Below are positions 6,268 through 12,912 of a DNA stretch of 12,956 nucleotides, piece by piece. Source of the stretch: Baffinella frigidus (taxonomy: Eukaryota > Cryptophyceae > Cryptomonadales > Baffinellaceae); NCBI GenBank assembly GCA_026770585.1, contig MU646452.1, positions 131,072 to 144,027 of the forward strand, given 5' to 3'. Both the position numbers and the translations under genes were made by a program. Position 1 is the stretch's first letter. The number at the start of each line of letters is the position of its first letter. The notes beneath the pieces are model-generated. The model searched no databases and was not told the origin of the DNA. It worked only from the letters and a program-made list of their open reading frames with translations.

Positions 6268-6896
6268 CTACCAGATGCGCCTCTTGAGGTGCGGCGCAGC
6301 GAGGAGGTCGCGCTCGCGGCGGAAAGTGTACCAGGGCACCATCATGAGCGACGACGCGCAGAACAGCGTCCAGAGCACGAAGTCCCGGACGTGCTCCCCC
6401 TTGCTCCGCCCCATGTGGGTGTTGCACTTGACCTTGACGGACATCGCCATGAGGTCCTGGCGCGTCGTCTTCTTGTACGCTTGCGCTGCCACCCTGAATT
6501 TCATGTCCGCCTTGGACTCCTTCTTCTTCGCCACCTTCGGAGGAGCCGGCGCAACCAGCGCCGACGCCTCCTCCGAAATCAGCGTCAACGATCCTCCGTC
6601 GAATGCGGACGCCGGCCTCACACATGCGAGCACGCACACCGCGGAGAGCGTGGCAACACCGGTCCTCAACACGGTCTTCTTGCGGCGCGCAGCTTCTGCG
6701 AGCCGATCCTTCCCCATCATTCGCTCATCAGAATAGTCGAGCAGCCCGTCCTCCCGCATCGTGAAGGCTAGAGGGCCCGTTTCCACGCGCGGAAGTTGCG
6801 GGCCGAGGAGAGGTGCATGGTGGAGATCGCCGGCGCGAAGCCGAGTGCCACTGGGAGCAGCAGGATGGCCACCGACGTGGTGGATGACAGGACCAT
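6268..6896 (-). CDS. Plastid-targeted small membrane protein, apparent frameshift in the presequence
   Basis: I do not recognise the family. The gene reads in two frames. The first 42 codons from ATG at 6896 give a signal peptide (hydrophobic VAILLLPVAL) ending in Gly19, then Phe20-Ala-Pro, the classic start of a transit peptide in red-lineage secondary plastids. A Ser-, Arg- and His-containing stretch without acidic residues follows, and then a TAG at 6768-6770. The next frame is open from 6786 to the TAG at 6268-6270 (172 codons) and looks genuinely coding: acidic and basic segments, RRKK (residues 34-37 of that frame), a hydrophobic stretch (43-56) and an Ala-Ser-Ala-Phe cleavage-like site (59-62). 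A Lys-rich region (84-106) and one transmembrane segment near the C terminus (136-155), flanked by basic residues, follow. One inserted base in the GGGCCC run at about 6773-6778 would join the frames. This suggests import to the plastid and then insertion in, or passage across, an inner membrane, possibly the thylakoid. It may be a sequencing indel or a young pseudogene. GC-rich third positions contrast with the AT-richer surroundings. Confidence 0.6.
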
Positions 6897-7022
6897 GCTG
6901 CAGATGGTCTCGTGTCCAAGATGCCTCTTCCGAAGTGCGTTCCCCTACTTCTGGAGAGGGTCAACTGCGACCCCCCAAAAAACTTACTTAAGTTGTATTT
7001 TTTCCTAAAAATACCCCTTGAC
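6897..7022. other. Upstream region of the plastid-targeted gene
   Basis: This lies 5' of the ATG at 6896 on the minus strand. It changes from GC-rich to AT-rich at about 6975. No TATA box or other promoter element can be placed with confidence. Confidence 0.3.
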
Positions 7023-7092
7023 TTAATACGTACGTATTGACAAGGCTTTACGTACGCATTGATAGGCTTACGTACGTATTGATAAGGCTTTA
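7023..7092. repeat. Tandem TACGTACGTATTGATAAGGC repeat
   Basis: Three imperfect units of 20-25 bp share TACGTACG(T/C)ATTGA and AGGCTT. A fourth copy of the tail (GCGTATTGATAAGGCC) lies at 7349-7364. Each unit contains the palindrome TACGTA. Their position upstream of the minus-strand gene would fit regulatory repeats, but nothing proves this. Confidence 0.7.
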
Positions 7093-7114
7093 AACTTACC
7101 GGCGGGTAAGACGT

Positions 7115-7156
7115 AGACGTCTACATGTACGTACGAGACGTCTACATGTACGTACT
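7115..7156. repeat. 21-bp tandem duplication
   Basis: Two adjacent copies of AGACGTCTACATGTACGTAC plus one base differ only at the last position. The unit contains the palindromes GACGTC, TACATGTA and GTAC. Confidence 0.85.
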
Positions 7157-7364
7157 CGTACTAAATGATACTATTGATAAAGTGGAGGCACGCCGTCGTA
7201 AGGGCCTTTCAAGGCGAGGCAAGCCACTGGAGGAGGACCTAACAAGCCTCCGGCGGCCCCTGCGGGGGGCTTGCTGCGCGACCCGAATCCTGGTCGACCC
7301 CTGCGGAGGGCTTCCCGGGCGTCTGGTCCCTCCCCGATGCGTGAAACGAAAACGTGCGTATTGA
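7157..7364. other. GC-rich intergenic segment with a paired repeat
   Basis: Two related words, GCGGCCCCTGCGGGGGGCTT (7252-7271) and CGACCCCTGCGGAGGGCTTC, lie about 45 bases apart, each able to form a small CCCTGCGG-type hairpin. Open frames on both strands encode low-complexity Arg-, Tyr- and Ser-rich peptides and are not accepted as genes. Confidence 0.4.
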
Positions 7365-7456
7365 TAAGGCCCTACGTACCGGTAGGCTTCGTACGAGCTC
7401 GTGTACCGGTACATGTACGAGTACCGGTACGTACGAGCACGAGAACGAGCACGTAC
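7365..7456. repeat. GTAC/CCGG palindrome cluster
   Basis: Dense short palindromes: GTACCGGTAC occurs at about 7403 and 7421, with ACATGT, CGTACG, GAGCTC and repeated GAGCACG/GAACGAGCACG words. It is probably a degenerate simple repeat based on GTAC; it could form several alternative hairpins. Confidence 0.65.
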
Positions 7457-7628
7457 CAGTTTGACTGTTTGAGCAATTTTGGGGGCCAGCTGGAGGCTGA
7501 CGCCGCCAGGCTGCGGCGGGAAAGTTCCGGGTAACTTGGTCACGAGGTCGGGAACGAACCCTTCTGAAACCTCGTGACTCGTACAGCTGACACTTATTGA
7601 TGTAGAGCGGATAAGAACTTTACTACAG

Positions 7629-7684
7629 GATCAAAACATGATCCAAGTTGTAAACATGATCATGTTTGGATCATGTTCATGATC
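7629..7684. repeat. GATC/CATG palindrome cluster
   Basis: It contains a perfect 16-bp palindrome AAACATGATCATGTTT (7652-7667), flanked by GGATCA, CATGATCC, TTGGATCATG and TTCATGATCC. Multiple alternative hairpins are possible. It lies about 300 bases upstream of the ankyrin gene start. Confidence 0.7.
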
Positions 7685-7955
7685 CAAGACTTTTTTTCTC
7701 AAAGAAGGCTTTTATGATGGGCGACCGTCGCGCCCGTGGGCGTGACTCACTCGCAATCCGAAAAAAGAATTCTGCCATGCCCAGCTCAGACCTTGCTGGG
7801 ATGGCGACGGGGCAGATGGATCGGGTATTTCTTGCCTTCAGCCCCCATCGGGAGCTGAAGCCCAGTACACACTGGACGTGATTGGTACAACCGCACGCGC
7901 ATCGTGAACCACCTGGCATCCTTCCGGATCCTTCGATCCCCGCATTCCTCCCATC
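7685..7955. other. Upstream region of the ankyrin gene with a 25-bp hairpin
   Basis: CTTCAGCCCCC and GGGAGCTGAAG (7836-7860) pair with one mismatch. Open frames across this region on both strands overlap one another and show no recognisable domain. The ATG at 7956 is preceded by CCTCCCATC, without an obvious TATA box. Confidence 0.4.
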
Positions 7956-8231
7956 ATGGTGGGCGCCCCGGCGAAGTTCACCGCGGCGACGAGCCTCCTC
8001 CTTCTCGCCTGCTTCCCGACGAGCCATGGGTTTCGTGGACAGTCGTTTTGCGCGCCATCGCTGCCCCTCCTCGCGACTTCAAACACGCAATCCCGGCCCG
8101 CCCAAGATCTGCCCCGGCCCGCCCAAGACCACCTTCAACGCCAGGCCTCGGATGCAGAGGAGGGCAAGAAGCTGCTCCAGTACGATGCGTTCGCGATCCA
8201 CAAGGCCGCTTCGCACGGTGACCTGGCTCAG
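7956..8231 (+). CDS. Exon 1 of a signal-peptide ankyrin-repeat protein (partial)
   Basis: The exon is exactly 92 codons and ends CAG before GTGTGC, a good phase-0 splice donor. The N terminus has a short basic start, a hydrophobic core (TSLLLLACF, residues 13-20) and SHGF, with Phe26 at the expected +1 position. The following segment is rich in Ser, Arg and Pro up to about residue 58. This fits a bipartite plastid presequence, though plain secretion is possible. Residues 66-92 include KKLLQYDAFAIHKAASHGDLAQ, the first part of an ankyrin repeat (I-H-K-A-A-x-x-G-D-L) cut by the intron at the usual second-helix position. No further ankyrin exon is visible downstream. If the donor is ignored, the frame runs into telomere-like heptamers to 8465 and encodes a Pro/Lys/Arg repeat tail. 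Truncated gene or very long intron cannot be told apart here. Confidence 0.6.
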
Positions 8232-8455
8232 GTGTGCACCCGAAACCCTTCTCCCGAAACCCGAAGCCGGAAACACGAAACCCGAAGCCGGAAACACGAA
8301 ACCCGAAGCCGGAAACCCCAAGCCCGAAATCCTACACCCGAAACCCTACACCCGAAACCCTACACCCGAAACCCTACACCCGAAGCCGGAAACCCGAAGC
8401 CGGAAACCCGAAACCGGAAACCCAAAGCCCGAAACAAACCAACCGACTTGGAACG
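8232..8455. repeat. CCCGAAA/CCCTACA heptamer repeat at the predicted intron start
   Basis: The stretch begins at the splice donor. Heptamers CCCGAAA, CCCGAAG, CCGGAAA and CCCTACA are organised in higher-order units: a 21-bp unit ACCCGAAGCCGGAAACACGA in the first part and a 14-bp unit ACCCTACACCCGAA in the middle (8333-8385). The heptamers contain no stop codon in any forward frame, which explains three overlapping open frames here. Confidence 0.85.
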
Positions 8456-8499
8456 TGTGCCTTAATTGCACTAAATTTTTTAAGGTCCACAACCCACCG

Positions 8500-8581
8500 C
8501 TTCTGCGGGCCTTAAAATTTAAGGAACGCACACCGAACACTTTCTCTGCGGGTCTTAAATTTAAGGCCCGCACACCGAAGG
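8500..8581. repeat. Two-unit 42-bp tandem duplication with AT palindromes
   Basis: TCTGCGGGCCTTAAAATTTA, AGGAACGCACACCGAA is followed by TCTGCGGGTCTTAAATTTAA, GGCCCGCACACCGAA. Each unit contains an inverted repeat (CCTTAAAATTTAAGG, or CTTAAATTTAAG). It separates the CCCGAAA block from the long CCCTAAA array. Confidence 0.75.
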
Positions 8582-8617
8582 TTTTTTTTTTAAAAAAGCC
8601 GTACATTAATTTCGAGT

Positions 8618-10900
8618 AAACCCTGTGAACCCTAAACTCTAAAACCTGAACCCTACACTCTAAAACCTAAACCGTAACTCCTAAACCGTCAACCCTACAC
8701 CCTAAAACCTGAACCCTAAACCCAAACCCTGAACCCTAAACCCGGAACCCTAAACCCTACATCCTGAACACTAAACCCTAAACCCTAAACCCTAAAACCT
8801 GAACCCTAATACCCAAATCCTAAAACCTAAACCCTAACCCTAAACCCCAAACCCCAAACCCGGAAGCCTAATACCCAAGCCCTAAACCCTAAATCCCTCA
8901 ATCCTAAATCCTAAAACTTAAACTCTGAACCATAAACCCCAACCCTAAACCCTTAACCCAAACCCTAAACCCTAAACCCTAAACCCTAAACCCTGAACCT
9001 TCTCTTTCAAACCTACACCCTGAAACCTAGATCCTAAAACCTACACCATGCACCCTAGCCCCTACACCCTGAACCCTGAAACCTACACCCTAAACCCTTC
9101 ACCCTTCACCCTAAAAATAAACCCTATACCCTAAACCCTAAACCTTAAACCCTAAACCCTAAACCCTAAACCCTTAAAACCTAAATCCTAAACCCTAAAA
9201 CCTGAACCCTAAAACCTACACCCTAAACCCTAAAACCTACACCTTACACGCTGAACCCTGAACCCTATGCCCTAGTCCCTAGTCCCTCAACCCTCAACCC
9301 TCAACCCTATACCCTCAACCCTATACCCTAAAACCCAAAACCTAAAACCTAAACCCAAGCCCCTACGCCCTACACCCTACACCCTACACCCTAAACCCTT
9401 CACCCTGAAACCTATACCCTAAACCCTAAAACATAACCCCTAAGCCTCAAACCCTGAACCCTAAACACTACACCCTGAATCTTAAACCATAATCCCTCCA
9501 ACCCAAACACTAGACCCTAATTCCTAAACCCTAATCCTGAACCCTAAACCCCTAAACCCTATACCCTATACCCTATACCCTCAACAGTAATGACCTGCTG
9601 TCTAAACCCTACATTCCACGCCCTTCACCCTAAACACCAAGACCTGAACCCTACATCCTAAACCCCAAACCCTAAACCCTAAACCCTTGACTCTAAACCC
9701 TACACCCTAAGACCTGCACCCTAAAACCTGCACCCTAGACCCTAGACCCTAGACCCTAAATCCTAAGCCCTCAATCTCAAACCCTTATCTCTAAACCCTA
9801 AACCCCTAAACCCAGAACCCTCACACCTTTACCCTAAGCCCTAAACCCTAAAACCTGAAAACCTAAATCATAAACCCTAAACCCTAAACCCTAAATCTGA
9901 AAACCGTAATCACTGAACCCTAAACACTAAACGCTACCCATTAAAACCTACACCATAAAATCTATGCCCTACACCCTAGACCCTGAACCCCAAACCCTAA
10001 ACCCTAAACCCTTCACCATAAACCCTAAACCCTAAACCATAAAACCTGAAACCTAAACCCTCAACCGTCAACCTTAGACCCTAAACCCTACACCTTATGC
10101 CTTCATCACTAAACCCCAAACCCCAAACGATAAACCCTAAAACCTAAACCCTAAACCCTAATCCCTAAACCCTAAGCCCCAAACCCTGACCCCTAAACCC
10201 CAAACCCTAAAGCCTTAGCCCCCAACCCTGAATCCTCAACCCTAAACCCTAAATCCTTCACCCTAAACCCTCAACCCTAGACCCTTAACCCTATACTCTA
10301 AACCCTCAACCCTGAATCCTAAACCCTAAACCCTAGACCCTAAACCCTGAGCCCTAAACCTTAAAACCCTAAACCCTTAACCCTACATCCTAAACCGTAA
10401 ACCCTGATCCCTTTCCCCCAAGTGCCCATAGGGCGAATTTTTACCCTAACTCACCGTTGGCAGGTTCTAGGACCCTGACGTAGAGTGTATGAGCCCACTG
10501 GGTACTTAAGGGATACATCAATCCCTAAACCATCAATCCTGAGCCCTAAAACCTGAACCCTGAACCCTGAATCCTGAATCCTGAACCTAAACCCTAAACC
10601 CTAAACCCTAAACCCTAAACCCTAAGCCCTAAACCCCAAACTCCAATTCCTAAACCACAATCTCTAAACCCTAAACTTGAACCCAAAACCTGAACCCTAA
10701 AACCTCAACCCTCAACCCTCACCCCTAAAACCTGCACCCTAAAACCTACACCTTACCACCTAAACAATGAACCCTAAACCCTAAAACCTGAACCCTAATC
10801 CCTAAACCCTAAACCCTGAAACACAAATCCTACACCTTACACCCTTAAACCTTGACCCTTAACCCTCAACCCTCAACACTCAACACTCAACCCTCAACCA

Positions 10901-10931
<31 letters not shown>

Positions 10932-11307
10932 ACCTTAAACCCTAAACCCTGAACCCCAAATCCTAAACCCTACACCCTAAACCATGAACCCTACACCCTA
11001 AACCATAAACCCTCAAACCTAAACCCCTAAACCCCAAACCCTAAACATTAAAACCTTACACTCTAAACTGTAAACTCTTCACCCTTCACGCTAAACCCTT
11101 CACCCTTCACCCTTCACCCTTCACCCTTCACCCTAAACCTTGGACCCGGAACCCTGAACCTTAGACCCTAAACCCTAAACCCTAAACCCTAAACCCTAAA
11201 CCCTAAACCCTAAACCCTAAACCCTGAACCCTAAACCCTAAACCCTAAACCCTGAATCCTAAACCCTGAATCCTAAACCCTAAACCCTAAACCCTAAACC
11301 CCAAACT
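8618..11307. repeat. 2.7-kb degenerate CCCTAAA (C-strand) telomere-like array
   Basis: The plus strand carries CCCTAAA heptamers mixed with CCCTGAA, CCCTACA, CCCTCAA, CCCTTCA, CCCTAGA and CCCTATA, and frequent one-base length changes. Pure CCCTAAA runs occur at the right end (about 11164-11224). Some variants are clustered: CCCTTCA at about 11090-11134, CCCTCAA at 10862-10935, CCCTATA at 9556-9580, CCCTAGA at 9728-9757. It is interrupted by one element-like insertion at 10406-10517. The G-rich strand is on the minus strand and points left. No gene is present. Confidence 0.92.
10406..10517. mobile_element. Degenerate family D element inside the telomere-like array, copy 3
   Basis: This is the only non-heptamer stretch of its size in the array. 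The right part, GGTTCTAGGACCCTGACGTA, then GTATGAGCCCACTGGGTAC and TTAAGGGATAC, matches the right half of 5273-5379. The left part (GATCCCTTT, AAGTGCCCATA, GGGCGAATTTTTACC) matches its left half more weakly. It is an old insertion, more diverged than the two other copies. Confidence 0.65.
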
Positions 11308-11310
11308 TCA

Positions 11311-11680
11311 TGGGTTCTCGTCGGCCACACAAGAGCATCCTGAATGCCCTCCCCTAAAATGGCAAAAAACTGGTACCCGAGCCCCCAGCCAATTTGAGCT
11401 ATTTACAAAAAAATGGTAGTCATGAGACTGGTTGATAGGTTCTTGTCGGCCGCAGTAGTTTCAGGTTTTTACAAACAACTGGTAGTTACGAGACTTGGTT
11501 GATGGGTGTAGGGTGTAGGGTTTAGGGTTTAGATTTTAGGGTTTAGGGTTTAGGGTTTAGGGTGTAGGGTGTAGGGTGTAGGGTTTGGGTCTAGGGTTTG
11601 GGGTTTAGGGTTTAGGGAAATTCCGAGTTAACCAGGTTTTAGTCTGTGGGGGAGACAGTAGTGTGGCCGACGAGAACCCA
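11311..11680. repeat. Inverted-repeat unit enclosing a TTTAGGG array
   Basis: Perfect 20-bp inverted repeats lie at the two ends: TGGGTTCTCGTCGGCCACAC (11311-11330) and its reverse complement (11661-11680). Two more imperfect copies of the motif family lie inside: ATGGTAGTCATGAGACTGG with GGTTCTTGTCGGCCGC (11413-11453), and CTGGTAGTTACGAGACTTGG (11479-11498), the latter cut by the TTTAGGG array. Beyond the right arm, CTGACTACCAGGGGTTTGT (11686-11704) continues the same unit in inverted orientation. It could be a subtelomeric satellite unit or a mobile element. Confidence 0.65.
11504..11617. repeat. Short TTTAGGG/TGTAGGG (G-strand) array
   Basis: About 16 heptamers on the plus strand, TGTAGGG at both edges of the first half and TTTAGGG elsewhere. 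The orientation is opposite to the array ending at 11307, about 200 bases away. Confidence 0.9.
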
Positions 11681-12040
11681 GTCCTCTGACTACCAGGGGT
11701 TTGTCAATTACTAAAACTGGCTGGTGCGTGGCTCTGTTTTTCAGTTTTTATCCCAAAAATCTGGCCAAAATTGCCAAGTTGCCAGTTACTTCGGAAAAAT
11801 GCTGATTGGTAGCCTTCGCTGGTGCTTGAGAACTGACTGGCAACCTTCGTGGGTACTTGTTGTAGGAGGTGGAGTTAGAATCCATCCGGAAAATGCTCGT
11901 ATGAGCGGCCGACACGGGGTACAGTAAGTGGCACAATGCGTAGCATGTGCGGCGCTGACGCTGGTTGTTTGGCAATAAATTATCAATCTCTCTGGCAACC
12001 TTCGTGGGTACTTGTCGGCTGCACTCGGAGACCACCTTCT
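11681..12040. other. Spacer with a 24-bp direct repeat; no supported gene
   Basis: CTGGCAACCTTCGTGGGTAC plus TTGT occurs at 11837-11860 and again at 11992-12015, 155 bases apart. Open frames on both strands here show no recognisable domain. The second copy continues into CGGCTGC, resembling the GTCGGCCGC words of the preceding unit, so this is probably more of the same subtelomeric repeat. Confidence 0.5.
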
Positions 12041-12202
12041 CCACACAGCGGACTTCGAAGGTATTTTGAATAACCCTTAAGCGATAAGACCTAGGACCCT
12101 ACGGTAGGCAATCCGTAGGGATACAGGGGGGGTTCCTACGGATAAGGTGACGGAAACTCGGGCTCTCAGAGCCCGACAATCCCTTTCAAGCCCGCTGTGT
12201 GG
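12041..12202. mobile_element. Family E MITE-like element, copy 2
   Basis: Ends CCACACAGCGGACTTCG and AAGCCCGCTGTGTGG form inverted repeats (CCACACAGCGG shared exactly). The body (TTAAGCGATAAGACCTAGGA, CCCTACGGTAGGCAATCCG, ACGGAAACTCGG) aligns with 1991-2151. The inner CGGGCTCTCAGAGCCCG is a hairpin; the first copy has CGGCCCAAAATGGGCCG there instead. Confidence 0.78.
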
Positions 12203-12239
12203 CTTGGGAAGGCTGTCGGGAAGCTAGAGGGATCTTATA

Positions 12240-12348
12240 ATATCCCTTGAGTGGCCAGTAGGCTCATACGCCCTACCGTAGGGCCCTAGGACCTGCCTAG
12301 GACCTCTTGGCTGTCAAAGTTGAATGCCTGGCCACTTAAGGGGTATAT
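12240..12348. mobile_element. Family D MITE-like element, copy 2 (inverted relative to copy 1)
   Basis: ATATCCCTTGAGTGGCCAG at the left mirrors CTGGCCACTTAAGGGGTATA at the right. The interior GCCCTACCGTAGGGCCCTAG, GACCTGCCTAGGACCTCTTG is the reverse complement of that in 5273-5379. Confidence 0.78.
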
Positions 12349-12464
12349 ACCGGGTGGAGACGTTGGAGACGAGTTATAATTTATTGGGCTATTTATGCTG
12401 GAGACGAAAATCTATTGCCCATGTGGGTAGGAGGGGAACTCCGACTCCTCTGCAGTCCTCCTGC
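12349..12464. other. Short spacer
   Basis: I see no gene here. It contains a small inverted repeat, CTGCAG within CTCTGCAGTCCTCCTGCAGAG, just before the GA tract. Confidence 0.4.
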
Positions 12465-12540
12465 AGAGAGGGAGAGAGGGCGAGCGAGAGAGAGAGAGAG
12501 AGAGAACGAGAGAGAGCGAGGAGAGAGAGAGAGAGAGAGC

Positions 12541-12578
<38 letters not shown>

Positions 12579-12602
12579 CAGAGAGAGAGAGAGAGAGAGC
12601 GC
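12465..12602. repeat. GA microsatellite
   Basis: (GA)n interrupted by CGAG, CGACA and GGAG words. All three frames are open on each strand, giving Arg-Glu or Ser-Leu dipeptide translations that are artefacts of the repeat. Confidence 0.92.
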
Positions 12603-12615
12603 GCATAGTGCGTGA

Positions 12616-12679
12616 ACAGGGGCACCTTGCTGATACGAAAGCCCCCCCCCCCCCAGGACCACCATAGGGCCCTACTGTA
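12616..12679. mobile_element. Family C foldback element, left half only
   Basis: ACAGGGGCACCTTGCTGATA, a long C-run and CAGGACCACCATAGGGCCCT represent the left half. It stops at CTACTGTA, where the next copy begins. Confidence 0.7.
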
Positions 12680-12793
12680 CAGGGATACATCGCTCATACG
12701 GAGGCGCACCCCCCTAGGACCCTACAGTAGGCCTATGTAGCCCTACGGTTGTCCTAGGGGGGCGCGGCTCCATATGAGCGAGGTGCCCCTGTA
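12678..12793. mobile_element. Family C foldback element, copy 7 (variant arms)
   Basis: TACAGGGATACATCGCTCAT mirrors ATGAGCGAGGTGCCCCTGTA. In place of the usual AAGAAACCG inside the arms, the left arm has ACGGAGGCGC and the right arm GCGCGGCTCCAT, so the changed bases still pair. Its final TA is also the first TA of the next copy. Confidence 0.85.
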
Positions 12794-12912
12794 CAGGGGT
12801 ACCTCGCTCACAAGACACCGCCCCCCCCTAGGACCCTACAGTAGGCCTGTGCCTAGGGCCCTACGGTTGTCCTAGGGGGTGCGCTGTTTCTTATGGGCGA
12901 GGTACCCCTGTA
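12792..12912. mobile_element. Family C foldback element, copy 8
   Basis: TACAGGGGTACCTCGCTCAC mirrors ATGGGCGAGGTACCCCTGTA. The core is CCTAGGACCCTACAGTAGGC. It shares its leading TA with copy 7. Confidence 0.85.

Noticed and set aside
6768-6790. 19-base GT-AG mini-intron to join the two frames of the plastid-targeted gene
   Set aside because: The donor is in phase 2 and the acceptor in phase 1, so splicing does not connect the frames; a one-base indel is simpler.
7142-7543. 133-residue Arg/Tyr/Ser-rich open frame
   Set aside because: Tyr- and Arg-rich stretches come from GTAC-based simple repeats; low complexity throughout and no start context.
7882-8619. 245-residue open frame, the longest in the window
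   Set aside because: It overlaps the better-supported ankyrin exon in another frame, and its second half is heptamer repeat, which has no stops in any frame.
12324-12709. Several Arg-Glu or Ser-Leu dipeptide-rich frames
   Set aside because: Direct translations of the GA microsatellite on both strands.
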